Shown here piece after piece: positions 25,101 through 36,990 of a stretch of 64,000 nt of DNA (its first letter is position 1; every line of letters starts with the position of its first letter). Below the pieces are notes generated by a model. The model had not been told where the DNA came from and made no database searches. It saw nothing but the letters and a program-made list of their open reading frames with translations. This DNA comes from Gossypium raimondii. Taxonomy: Eukaryota; Streptophyta; Magnoliopsida; Malvales; Malvaceae. Position numbers and translations under genes: made by a program. The stretch lies in NCBI RefSeq assembly GCF_025698545.1, contig NC_068576.1, positions 52,610,390-52,674,389 of the forward strand. The letters run 5' to 3'.

Positions 25101-28100
25101 CGTTTAAATAACATAGAGAAAGGCTCCATTTGTGAATCAAAATTTGAAAATATAGTATTCATCTTTAAATATTTTGACTACTCATCATCCAGTACTTTCA
25201 GAAGCTATATCGCTAAGTTAAATGAAATCTATATAATCAATGCAATTAATTGCAATGGCACTTACTTCTGACAAGATTTCTAGTGCCAAATGCATCAATT
25301 GGCAAAATGTTAAGAACGAATTCCAGAAAAGTAGAAGAACAGAGGAATTTGGTAGACGAGAGAGAAAAGAGAAGAAGAAAGAAAATGTTTCATTCAATGA
25401 CAGATTCGATGGCCCTTCCATCCCCTCTCCTCTGCGGTTAAACACGAGGAAGAGAGGTCTGGCTGGGTTTGAATTTCGGTTAAAAACGTTTATGGCCAGC
25501 TGTAGTATGAAACACTCCGTTTTATTAAACGATGATATAGGAACTAAGCAGTCAGCACAAACCTTCCAAGCAAACTTCGGTTCTAACATAGCACTCTCCA
25601 GCTGCAGATTTATTTCTGACATTCAACTGCAATTACACAATTTAGATTGATTGATCAAAGCATTTTTTAAGACCTAGAGAAACTGATAAAAGTAGAACTG
25701 TTAAAAATATAGTAGCATGCCGATATTGACAAACAAAATTTGGCTACATAGAATACAAAATCAATTGTTATTCTGATAATATACTAATCAATCAACCCAA
25801 GAAATGTTTCCAATGAATATATGCAAACTAACACCATCATCTTTGGTTTTTTTCTGGATAAGTGAGCAGATTCTATATCATACCACGAACCAAGATCAAA
25901 CCACAACAATGGCATCCTTAAACAGTACTTACAGATGCAAGTTCCAAAGTCGAGCAATGTACATTATTCCCTTGTTTCACAACCTGATTTTTCAATCACA
26001 AGCATACCAAAGTCTGAGATGATCCAAGGAAATCATCATTTACATCATAGATGAAGTAACAAAGAGAACTGCTAATTTCAACCTGAATGAACTTGCTAGG
26101 AAGCTTTCCTTGAATATCTTTACGGGGAATGCTAAAGTAAAAACCCCGTCTATTGTTAAACGGAAGTTTCAGATTTGGCAGCTTGTATTCTTCCCGATAC
26201 TTGTTTGCTAGGTTATGTATAGCTGTCAATTCAAAATGAAATAGTAAAAATAGCCAATTCAAGAATGATGGAAATAAAGGACAGAAAGTTAGATATGGAG
26301 AAGAAGAGGGCAGAACCTTCGCTAGTATCACAAAAAGATCTCCGAGCAATATCTAATAGTCCATCAATTCCAGCCTTGACAGCAAAACACTGCTGTGTGC
26401 GAGCAATAAAAGGAACACGTGCGTGAAGCACATCTTCATCAATCACCTCTCCAATTCTAACAGAAGAAAGTTTCTTCCAGAAATTAGTTGTTCTGTTTTA
26501 TGCTTATATAGTTCTTTTTAACTGTTGAATATAAGATTTACCAGATATCAATGAGAAAAATGCACAGCAAAATATTAATCAACAAACTGAAGGGAAAATC
26601 TGTAATTTATGAATAGAATGTCAATAAATCATTAAAATTCCAATGTTAAGTTCTTAAGTTTTTGGAGGAATCCACAATCAACGTGTTTGCCACTTGCCAC
26701 TAGTCCTGAGTTTCCTTTTCAATAACTTGAAATATTCTTTCCATTCTTCTTTTGGCTAATTAGAATCTTGTTAGCATCTTGGGCACAAATTGAAAAGCAG
26801 ATGAATGAGCAATACTCTCAGGGAGAGCGTAGTAAAGAAAAAAAAATATTTCCAAGTTGTCAGTTTAGGACAATGTACCACATACCTCTTTCTAATGTCA
26901 GCATATTTCTCATTTTCACATACAGACTTGTAAACGTTTGCAAGAATAAAACATTGTGCATCCTTAAGCACCTAAAATTTTTAACATTGCCACCAGTATA
27001 TCAAAATAAGTTCCAGAAGTTCAATAGGAGCCCACTGGTGAAAGGGAGAAAAGAAACTTTACCTTGGACAATAATGGCAAGGCATCTAATGCAGTTTTGA
27101 GAAGGATAATACTTGATATCAACATTTGGCTCTTCTTAGCATCGTCCGCACCTAAGACTTCATTTGTTATTTTCTTTGGCTTGAAGCAGAAATGACAAAG
27201 TACCCTATCTGAAAGATGAGAATGAACAGGTCAGTTTGCAGTCATAAATCTACAAATTTCTAATAGACTGGTTAATCTATATTCTTGAATTTTTTTTTCT
27301 TTTTAGGGCTATGCCTTCTCCTAAAGCTTCCACTTACCAGTCTCCTTTGGGAACTTACGCAAGACCTGAGAGAGTCCAAAAAATAGCTGTTCATTGCTCA
27401 TTAACTCATCCTGGAAATTCAAGAGCAAAAGAGATTATCTTTTGTATTGTTCCAAAACAGATACCTGTAGGTTGTTGCAGTGTGCCTTAATGAACTTAGA
27501 CTTTGGAGTCAGACTAAAGCTCATAAGGTGACTAAGAAGGAGTCTCTTATCCTACAAATTGAAATGAATATCCTAATTTCAAATATTTCAAAAGATCCTA
27601 ACCAGAAAAGTATCTATGATTGGAAATTAACTCAATCAACCGAGGGAGGAAATCAACCTGTCAGACAAGGCCCTAAGAAAGTAAGCATTACAATGTCTTT
27701 GAGTTTGGAGCATCATAATGTCACTCTAAAACAATATGGATAGCAAGTAAAAATGAACAAGAACATACAGCTCTTTGTTTAAGCTCACTTCACACTAATC
27801 CCTAAAACATAATGGAACCATCACCAAGCAGATCTGAATGGTTAAAAAAGGATTTGTTCACCACAACCAAGTGGTTGAGGTGTAAGGTTCTGGTGACTTA
27901 ACTTGAAAACATATAGCTAATATATACTTTTATACCATTAATTGCATTCACATCTTCAAGTGTGCAGAAAAATGAAATAATGTAACCAAACAATGGAATA
28001 TTTTTGGCATCACCTGATAAGTGCTACTACTTTAAAATGATTTCAGTTGAAAACATAATGCTGCAAAAAGAATTGCTAGTCTATATGGGATGCTCGTTTT

Positions 28101-31100
28101 AAAATCCACAAGATCTCCAGGAGAAGTTAGAGAAGTCTATGAAGTTAGCAGAGTCTCATTTAGTAGGTCAAAAGTCAAAATAGCTCCACAGCAGAAATCT
28201 GATGGAAAGTAAAAGCAAGACTAACCAAACAATCCAAACGAGTATTGATAGTTTCAATATCTTTTAGAGGCTGCAAAAGATTGGCGCGAAGAAGTCTAGT
28301 CCTGGAGAAGAAGTTTCACATTTGCATACAAAAATAAAAACATTAGGTGCTATCCAAAATGGTTTTCCGTGATCAATTAAAAATTTTAAATACTCCTCAA
28401 GGGAACCTTTTAAGCGGTGAAACAAGGTAGCTTAAAAGTAAATGGAAGAATTAAAACTAATGGGTGATGGGTTGAGAGAAAAGTTAAGAAGCAGTTCACG
28501 CGATGACATGTCATCATATCTGATTCTCAACATACCCTCCAATAGTTTTTGTTGTCTTGAGCATGTGGAACAAACTTCTTTTCTTGTTGCTTGTACCCCA
28601 AAGTGCAGAATGAAGTGGTTCAACAATTTCCAAGTTATGGACACTGCCATCCACAGTCAAACATAAACCTTTTAGTGGCAAAATATTGTTACCAGATCCA
28701 ACTGATAGGTGCAAGAGAAGCAGAAAGTAGCAATACCTCGTAGTATCAATGTTCATGTGGTCAAATGATCCATTAAATGTGACCTGGGGCAGAGAATATT
28801 CAAGAGAAAAAGGGTAAAGGTTGTAACTCTTCACAAAGCAAAAGGATGATGAACTAATTATAACAACTCTTACTTTGCCTCAAGGTGTCACACATATATT
28901 TAAGAGATAGATTAACTTTAGTGATGGAACAATCACTCAGTTTTTACCCAACCATTGCACTGGTATGTTATGAAGCACATACCACTAATGAATGGCTTGT
29001 GATAATGACACCTTTCTCTGCTTCAATCCTGAGTAATGGCACAAGATTGAATTTATGTTTCAGTTATATAAAGTTGGTAAAAAAAGGTAAATAAAAATTT
29101 TATGAGAAGCACCATGAAATCAGAAACTTGAAGAAAGGAAGACTCCAAATGATCAAATTGAAAGGAGAGCCCAAAGATGAAAGCAAAGCATATAGCTCAA
29201 TGATGAATGGGACACCTAAGGTAGTTTACAGGAACTAGCAGATGAAGAATGGATCATATTTGGTTTTTAGCTTTCAATCAAAGTTTTAAGTGCAGGAAAG
29301 TTTTCCCTTTAACTTAGTTTTCTTTAGCCCTTGATGATAAAGAATAATACCATTTTCAAGAAAATCTAAAAGCTTTGCCAGGTTTGAATTTTTCCTGATG
29401 AAGAGCTTCCTTAAACAATATCAAGAGATCGAGAGCTGGATAGGCAATGACATACAAAAATAACCAATTTGTTCTGGCCCCAACAAGTTCTTGAAACTAT
29501 TCATAGCAAGATGCCCATCTCATTCAGTTTCAACACAAGACCTTAATAGACTTGCGAATCCATGTATGTGTATCATATCTCATGTTTATTCCCACATTAG
29601 TAATGTAAATATAAACACATCACAAATTATAAAATGTATCAAAATTCTAAATGCAAATATGATATGTATTAAATACGTTGTGTTAATCACATTTAAACAT
29701 GTCATGTCGCATTTATAGAACATGTGTTTTTGTTTTCATCATGTTTGAAATTGCTAGATCTAGACCTTAAATACCTTAGGGTATAGTCTAATTAATGCTA
29801 GCCCTTCTTAAATTGTTAGGAAAAAGATAGAGAGGTTGCAGCTATTATGACTATGCCAGTGTTTCTTTAAGCTTGAAAAGTTACCAGTCTTGAATCTCAA
29901 GCTTTTTCCCCTCAGACTACTTAAAATACTGACATAGACATCACCCATGAACAATAAATGACACCTAAAACATTCTACCATACCAACCTGAGCACGACTA
30001 AAGTTTCAAACAAGTAGTTTAAGCTCTGAAAGTACCACTTGATTGCAGCAGAAGCAGAAGCCAAGCAAAGATAATATTGTTTGTAGTATGTATCCAGACC
30101 AAGGGCTGAAGGCTCTCTGGCTGCTAGATTCTTAATCAGCATTGCACCCTGAATATTTAATCACAGTGAAATTCCCACAAAAGACATACAACTGTCAGCC
30201 CTGTAATATAAAATGTTACTGAAGAGTGAGATGTATGACCTTGGTGTCATCAAAGCAACCACGAGCCATTACAACCTGCAAAAACCATACATGGTTTTTA
30301 ACTAAGTCATCAAATTAACAGATAAATTTCATACATAAATAAATTTGCTCACAACAACATCAGGACTTTCTAGCTGTCAAGTTATGTCACCTTCTTGACT
30401 GAAGCATAAAACCGATCCACCAGTTCTGATACTCCCACCATACCTTCAGGAGCTAGTTTGTTAGGAGGAACAATGATCACCATGGGATCATAGAAATGCA
30501 GCAATGTTTTTGTATTTTGATATGAGATACTGGTTTCAATGTATTGAGAAAGATGCAGTGAAGCTGATCTTAAGTCGAAGGCAGCCATTCCAACCTGTAC
30601 AAAGATTGCAGACAGTCAAGCGTGTAACTGCACTGCTAGATAATCATATAATCTTGCAGAGTACTATTTTATTAATCAGGCTATTCTTGAATTGGACTCA
30701 GTGCCGATTTCTGCTTGTGGAATTTCATTTGATTCTGCTTATTATAATGTTACGTTTCCATTCATTAAGACATTTAAAAACTAATTAATCTCTAATTAAG
30801 TAGTACTATGTCATAATAATTTTATAAAGCCCAGCCGTCATTGTGATATGAAACTTTTAGTTAGGCATGTATATTTGAAATAACTAAGGGAAAAAGGTAA
30901 ATGGAACGCAGTTTGTATCATTTTTCAAGCGAAGAAAATGCAGTTTGAGCGTTGACTTGCACCTATTCATTGCCTAGAAACTGAAGGGAAACGGAAATAA
31001 AGAGAAGATTTAAGTTTATTTTATTTTAAAATTTTGAAATTCGAAGTGGAAACTACATTACACCATGCGAGTAAAATCAGGTGACTTCAATGAAAAAAAT

Positions 31101-31283
31101 TTAAAAGCTGCCGGAGCGAGTATTCAAACAAAAAATAAAAGGAAAATTACTGCTAGTAGAATCTCAAATATTTTTTTTCAGTTTATCATGCATTTCTGAA
31201 GAACCAAACGGAGTTACCTCTTTAGCTCTGTTTTCAATGAGACCGATCACGAAGCTCGACCTCTCTCCTCCATCGTCTTCCAT
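22161..31283 (-). CDS. MSH4: MSH4, meiosis-specific MutS homologue
   Basis: Twenty-four exons on the minus strand (listed 5' to 3'): 31218-31283, 30391-30594, 30240-30275, 30036-30148, 28983-29028, 28737-28783, 28536-28643, 28226-28301, 27338-27410, 27063-27208, 26886-26971, 26317-26456, 26083-26222, 25933-25983, 25563-25626, 24910-25053, 24754-24821, 24630-24688, 24071-24227, 23164-23216, 22990-23088, 22775-22889, 22574-22696, 22161-22325. They join in phase to 792 residues, which I recall as the length of Arabidopsis MSH4. The start [12 protein letters not shown] is nearly the Arabidopsis one. The Walker A motif GPNMSGKST is at 553-561, its Met codon split by an intron; Walker [12 protein letters not shown] is at 628-638; FATHM is at 663-667. 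With MSH5 it forms the MutS-gamma clamp that stabilises recombination intermediates and promotes class I (ZMM) crossovers. Like other MSH4s it lacks the N-terminal mismatch-recognition domain of MSH2/MSH6-type proteins. No disabling change was seen. Confidence 0.97.
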
Positions 31284-31668
31284 ATCGATTAAGCACCAAA
31301 GTGTTAACGCCAAATTTTAAAATAGGCGTTAAAGCCCGCAAATATTTATACTGCATCACGGCCCTTACTTAATTGAACGTGGTGCGTAAAGCTTGTTATC
31401 ATGCGCACCCCCAAGGCTAAGGGTAGCAAATAATAAATTAAAAGAAAAAAAGAAAAGAACAATACACTCTTTTTCTCAAGAAAAAGAAAAAAGGAAATTA
31501 AAAATTATTTAATTTTACAAATTTATGATTTATACATGCACAGTGTCATTGGATTGTTTCATCATTATAGCATGTCATTTTGTTTGTAAATAAGATACAA
31601 AAAAGGAGAAAGTAAATAACAATAATTATGGTGAATTTGGCTTTTCTGATCATGGTGACAGTGAAAGC
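31284..31668 (-). promoter_or_regulatory. Compact MSH4 promoter
   Basis: These 385 bases separate the MSH4 start codon from the stop codon of the oxidoreductase gene upstream. Read on the minus strand there is a TATAAATA-type box at about 31341-31350 and an E2F-like TTTGGCG at 31308-31314, close to the expected transcription start. A long A/G-rich plus-strand stretch (31430-31500) is probably 3' UTR or spacer of the neighbouring gene. Motif calls are by eye only. Confidence 0.4.
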
Positions 31669-33556
31669 TTAACAATTATGTTCATCCAAGACTTCTTCAA
31701 TGTTAACAAACCGGCCCTTCTCGATGGAAAGTTGTGCCGCAACTCCCATGGCAACTGAGATCAACCCATCATTTAAATCAGCAGCCGGAGTCTTTGCACC
31801 TTTTACTCTAATTGCAGACAAGAAGTTAAGGTGCTCCAAATAGCTAGAACCGTGATGCAATCCTTCATACCTGGAAAAATAAGGCAGTTTTGGATCAAAT
31901 CGAAAGGCTGACCATAAACAAGATGTTGGTGCTGGAACTGAGAAAAAGAGAGAGTGACCAACTTTATTAGTCGATTCTCAGTTTTTAGAGTCTGGACCCC
32001 GTCTCTACCCTCCATCCTAGAGCCGAAACGCACAATGCTTTCAGGAACAAAGGCTTCGCCCTATTGCAGTATCATAATTTGAATCAGAGGAACAATTATG
32101 ATAATGCATCTCTGGCGATCATTATGATAATGCATTTAGAAGCTACTAACGAAGTCAATAACTATTAGGAACAATGACAAACACCACAAGTTGAAGCATA
32201 AGAGGAAGAGAAAAGACCTTGCCAGTGTGACCGACAACAGAAATTTCTTGCTCATTTTTACTCCCTTCCGCAAACATGCAGAGGTCAAGCATCCCTCGAG
32301 CACCATTGTCAAACTCGACAATAACATATGCATTGTCAATAATGTCCGGTACCTGGACATAAATAAAAGAAAAAATTGACATTCAGGAAACGTGAGCATG
32401 ATACTCAAATCTATATCAAGCAAAAGAATTTAGTCATACTATGACCTTTCCGTCATATATTTCATCTTTGTGATTAACATCCATGGCACCAGAAGCCATC
32501 ATACAAACAGGGTTTGCACCTGCAAACAGCCTCATCAAATCAAAGAAGTGGCAGCACTTCTCTACCAGGGTCCCTCCCGTGTTAGAATTGAACCGGTTCC
32601 AGTTGTTAACCTATTACAAGCTCAAAGTCAATGAACTATATGGCGAAAATGATTGCAAAAGTTGAGTAGCTAACTTTACCTTAACCAGGAAAGGGAACCG
32701 ATGTTCCCGAATTGCCACCATCTTGACCTGTCCAAGAGTTCCACCCTTCACTATCTCTATCAATTTCGCGACTGGTGGCATGTATCTATATTCCAATCCA
32801 ACTTGTACCAGCATATCAGGCCTCTTTCTAGCAGCATTTACAACCTAATTTAATGATAAACTATATTTACCACATCAGTTAACCGAGGAAGAACATTTCA
32901 TGAGAAAATCAAAATGCATCGAAACCGCTACAAACAATCAAATTCAGAAGAAATATATTAAAGCAAATTGAAGCATACTTCTTCCGCTACTGGTTGCTAT
33001 AGAAACAACCCCAACATCAATTTGGAAAACCTTAATACGCTACGAACAGATAGAAGCTGTACATGAAACTTAAAGCTCAATAGAAGCTGTAAGTGAGTAA
33101 CCTTTCTGCAGTCGGCGACCGTAGTACACAATGGTTTCTCAACTAGCACATGATGAGGTTTAGGATGGTTCAAAATATCCATCAGAATCTGATAATGAGT
33201 CATATTAGGGCTTGACACAACAACTACATCACATAAGCCACTGTCCAGTAGTTCCTGGTGCCCCGAGAAGACCTTCATGTATAAAAACAACTCAAGTCAC
33301 AACAATCTTTTATATCAAAGTCAGCAGAAAGGAAATTTAGAAATGATTTGCAGTTCAACAGAAACTCATATACCTTAAGTGGCCAATCAAAGGATTTAGC
33401 CAGTTCCAAGGCAAGTTGCTGAGAGGGGAGGTGAGGATCAGCTATGCAAACAACCACCACTCCTTGGGTTCTAAGATGGTGAAGATTAATAAGATGTTCT
33501 CTTCCCATCATCCCTACCCCTATGATTCCATACTTCACAGTTTCATTGACTGCCAT
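31669..33556 (-). CDS. Gfo/Idh/MocA-family NAD(P)-dependent oxidoreductase
   Basis: Seven exons 5' to 3' on the minus strand: 33374-33556, 33102-33272, 32680-32844, 32446-32610, 32218-32352, 31963-32060 and 31669-31870, giving 372 residues in frame. The N-terminus has a Rossmann dinucleotide-binding motif GVGMMG (13-18) after KYGII, then a CIAD strand end. The family EKP motif is at 106-108 ([10 protein letters not shown]), and [14 protein letters not shown] at 185-198 is the family's GGxxxxxxxxH catalytic-region signature. The C-terminal domain contains [16 protein letters not shown]. The family reduces or oxidises sugars, inositols or related substrates; no substrate can be named from this sequence. 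Arabidopsis At4g17370 is, from memory, the orthologue and sits beside MSH4 there too. An ATG at 33556 is chosen because residues before it are not ATG-initiated. Confidence 0.92.
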
Positions 33557-34771
33557 GCTTGGACGACCTGACCTCAAGTTTGGACTCTTCTTCGCTGGTG
33601 GAGTGGCAAAGGCTTGGATTCAAGTCTTATATCAGTTCTGTCCGATTCTATTCCTGGGACCATCCCCTACTCCTTATAAAAAGAATTCCTTATATATTTT
33701 TGCTTCCTTTTATTTCCATATCCATATCCTTTATTTCTAATCCTCCCCCTCAAAATTAACATTTAATTATACCCTCAAAATTAATTATTTTCGAAGCCTC
33801 TAACCTCCGTTGAATGATAACGTTCCAGATTATCAGCAAAAATATTAATGTGACAATTTAAAGTCGAAAATTGCTGATGGTTGACGGGATCACTCAATGA
33901 GAAATTCACAAGGTTTTAAGAACTAGACGATGCTTTATTTTTGGCATAATGTAAAATTTACCTTTTTAACATTTAGTTTTTTTTTAAAATTTTATACTTA
34001 TTTTCTTTAAGTTAAATTTATTTTTAAAATAGTCAAATTTAACCACTTTTAAAAAGAGTAGAATTATTATTATTTAAAAAATACTAATTTTTAAAATTTC
34101 ATGAACTTTTTATTTTAATTTAATTTAATTTTTAAATATTTTTATATTTTTAAATTATTTTAATCTATTATATAAAAAATAATGTCATGTCAATATATGT
34201 AATATGAATTATACATAAATTATTATACGAGTTACTAAGTCAATATTATTGAAAAACAACCTATTTTTGACAAGAATTTATATGGGAGGTTATTGTGTTA
34301 ATGAATGGTTGAGCTTTTAATATCTAGAGGGAAAAAATCATTTTGGGGAAAAAATCATTTTAATATCTAGAGTGTTAATGTTTCAGCTTTGTTTGGTGGT
34401 ACATTTGGAAGTTCAGCATTAGACGTAAATTTGAAGGCCTAACGTCACCGACACTATTATTGTCCATGGTCTGATATGGAGCATAGAGAGAGGGTTTCCT
34501 GTACGCGCAACTGAAAGTACAATGCAGCAACAGCCAACACAGGAGAGCATACAGCAGGTCATAATCGTGATTGTCAAAGATTGCGGTTGATGGGGCTCAT
34601 GCTTCAGCGTACTGTTGTAAAAGTACAATGCATGGTGTTTTAGCAAAGACTCAAACTAGCTTAGTGTAAGGGTTATAGGAATGTGATCGTAAATTCGGCC
34701 TCGTTGGCTATCAATAAGATTATCCATGCTTCCTCTAAGGTGATTATGGAGTGCAAACTGTTTGTTACTTA

Positions 34772-34986
34772 GGCCTAATTTAGTAATGCTTTCAAAAGTA
34801 TTTTTGAAAACACAAAAAACTTTTGAAGAGAAGCTAAACTTTTGAAGAAAAGCTAAAATTTTCAGCTTCTAAAAAACATACTTTATGACCAATTTTTTAC
34901 TTGAAAAAAGTGTTTAGAAATGCTTTTGTCCCAAAAATGTTTTTCGTCTCAAAAATACTTCTTAAAAAACAAATACAAAACTGGCC
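34772..34986. mobile_element. Tourist-like MITE with TTA target duplication
   Basis: The left end is GGCCTAATTTAGTAATGC and the right end, read inversely, is GGCCAGTTTTGTATTTG. Both are followed by matching subterminal blocks (CAAAAGTATTTTTGA and AAGAAGTATTTTTGA). TTA flanks both sides (34769-34771 and 34987-34989). The 215-base size, GGCC ends and TTA duplication fit PIF/Harbinger-derived Tourist MITEs. Confidence 0.7.
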
Positions 34987-35201
34987 TTAAGAAATGGAAT
35001 TATCAGAATACTCAGAGCGCATAGAGAGGCAAATAGGTGTGTGATTTACTTGCTTCTTTAACTAAGTTAGCTTAAGCCTCCTGTTTTAGACCATCCTCCT
35101 CACCGGGTGATGCAGGGCATGCTTGAAGGTTACTTCAATGCCATCTTAAATGCTTATTTAAGCAATGTGGTGCAACCATGGCATGCAGCTCTAATTTCAA
35201 T

Positions 35202-35605
35202 GCTATAATCCTATCATTCCATTTTTCAGACCCGTAAATCTACAAGATAAGGGTCAAATGAACCACAGCAAAGGCTATCATGTCCTACCAATTGTCCAAT
35301 ACATAAGCTAGTGGATTGCTTTTGCTACAATTGCTATAATCTACATTTCCATTGTTCAGATATGTAAATCTACAACACTCATTCATATGCACCACCACAA
35401 CAGTGCAACCATGTTCTACCGATAGTGAATTAAGGGAACATGTTCTTTTGCTACTATTTCAAGAATCTATTGTCCCATTGTTTTGGAACTATAAATCTAC
35501 AAAATTCAGTTCAAATGAACCACGGCAAAGGTGCTAGCATGTCCTACTGATAGACAAGCATAAACTAGTGGAGTAAAGTATCATGTTCTTTACCACTATT
35601 ATCTA
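35202..35605. repeat. Three degenerate tandem units of about 130 bases
   Basis: Units start near 35202, 35334 and 35464. Each contains, in order, a CTATAATC/AATCTATT-type start, a CCATT(G/T)TTCAGA-like block, GTAAATCTACAA or TATAAATCTACAA, a TCAAATGAACCAC-like block, a CATGTCCTAC or CATGTTCTAC block, and TTTGCTAC or TTTACCAC. No coding frame spans all units. The origin is unknown. Confidence 0.65.
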
Positions 35606-36578
35606 CATGAAATGTATCCTCCCAAATCATGGTCAATTTAATCATTACAATCTCGTACGATAGCATCTTATCAGAAACAAGTTTTAACATCAAGAAAATG
35701 AATCGGAACAAACAATCTTTTAGATAGCTTGAACACCAGGTCTTAGCTAATGGGTGGTGCCAAAGAACATTATTGTTTGGTTAACTAATCCAACCGGCAA
35801 ACCATGCTAATGGTGGTATATGAAACCTAAGCATATCCACACACCACTACAATCAAAGCACAAATATGTTGCAAGCCATTTTCCAGTCCATGAAACACAC
35901 AACAGAAACTATCAAAATGCCATTTCCATCACACACCACATGGAAGGAAGAAACTATAGACGTTCCAGATAGGAAAGGCTGCTACATGATAGGTGTTAGA
36001 ATCAAAGGTATATTTATGGAAGAGAAAGAAAATAAACCCAGATTAGTAGTAAAACAACCAATATCATAGAATTGATATATTATGGTGCTAAATAGTTAAA
36101 CTAATCAAAGCCCATAAATTGAACAAACCAACAGATTTCATCTTTTATAAAATTCAATTAATACCCACACAACTATCACAAAATAGAACCGAGGGTTTTA
36201 TAATTCATTTACATTTTTGGTATCTGCAGGCCATTCAAGGCCTTCTTTCAATGCTTCCCTCATCTTTCTTCAAATTTAAATCACCAATTTCGCGGAAAGA
36301 CAAGTCTCTCTTCCACCAAAATCTCTATATTAAAACTTTGTTCCTGAAATGCCAACATCAAACATAAATACTAGTTTGTCGATCCAAACGAAGTCGATTT
36401 TTTGTACAAATTCAGTTGATTAAATTTGTTAAATCTCCAAATTAACATTGAGATTAAGAAATAAATCTCAACTAACTCTAGATCTAATATAACAAAACGT
36501 GATTCAAAATAAGAAGGGAAAAAGATTATATTCTCTCTTTAAAGGAAATGGATATTGAGCACTTAAGTAAAGGCACAC

Positions 36579-36857
36579 CTACGTCTGTTTGGAATAAGAA
36601 GAAGAGGAAGGGACACGTTTGTTACGGAACATCATGTATCCGACGGGCAATACAACTCCGATCATCATGACCGCTGCTCCGATGATATATCTTAACGGAC
36701 TCGGTGGTTCAACCTCTATCATTGTTTTGAACTGCACGGCACACAATCATAAACCAACGTTAACAATCAATTTGATAGTTGCAATTAAAAAGGAAAATTC
36801 TTCATAATTGCGAAGTTCGAGATCTGGATCAAACCGTATAAGGAGACTTACTGGCAT
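36579..36857 (-). CDS. 52-residue single-pass membrane protein of unknown function
   Basis: Two minus-strand exons: 36852-36857 (only ATGCCA, followed by GTAAGT) and 36579-36731 (preceded by a GTGCAG acceptor). Joined they encode 52 residues ending TAG. The protein starts MPFKTMIEVEPPSPLRYIIG, has one hydrophobic helix at about 18-35 (YIIGAAVMMIGVVLPVGY), a short basic segment (RNKR, 38-41) and a Ser-rich tail. The look of the protein, the clean splice sites and a promoter-like upstream region argue for a real gene. I believe similar small proteins occur in other plants, but I cannot name a family or function. The tiny first exon explains why ORF scans miss it. An alternative start at the internal Met-6 (ATG ATA GAG) would give 47 residues without splicing. 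Confidence 0.72.
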
Positions 36858-36990
36858 TGTTTCGGGGGCTTGGCTTGTCCTTTGAGTATAACTCTGATTC
36901 GAAACGCAGAGGATTTGGGCCACCGGCCGAAGAAAGGAACTAGCTAACAGAGACGGGTGGATTTAGGGTTAATCTGGGAAATCTGGATCT
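36858..36990 (-). promoter_or_regulatory. Leader and promoter motifs of the small membrane-protein gene
   Basis: The stretch upstream on the minus strand includes a TGGGCC site II core (plus-strand 36916-36921) and a telo-box-like TTAGGGTT (plus-strand 36963-36970, AACCCTAA on the gene strand). These motifs are typical of plant housekeeping promoters and support the gene call. Confidence 0.5.

Larger units (their letters stand above)
33557..36578. other. Intergenic region with MITE and degenerate tandem repeat
   Basis: Three kilobases between the oxidoreductase promoter and the small membrane-protein gene. 33557-33760 is its leader and promoter. 33900-34400 is AT-rich, with a short local duplication of TTTTAATATCTAGAG and GGAAAAAATCATTTT near 34315-34375. 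A MITE occupies 34772-34986 and a three-unit tandem repeat lies at 35202-35605. A 75-codon minus-strand ORF at 34419-34646 has no recognisable family and I do not call it. Confidence 0.55.

Noticed and set aside
25218-25650. Plus-strand 136-codon ORF and minus-strand 134-codon ORF
   Set aside because: They cover MSH4 intron 15 and part of exon 15 in frames that disagree with the conserved MSH4 protein.
31430-31500. Poly-A/G stretch as a retroposed gene tail
   Set aside because: No coding remnant lies next to it; it is simple-sequence spacer.
33557-33577. N-terminal extension of the oxidoreductase to 33577
   Set aside because: The extended frame would have to start from TTG; the first ATG at 33556 directly precedes the conserved [11 protein letters not shown] start.
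34419-34646. 75-codon Cys-rich ORF on the minus strand
   Set aside because: No recognisable family, no splice or promoter context, and the Cys/Val-rich part looks fortuitous. It cannot be excluded without transcript data.
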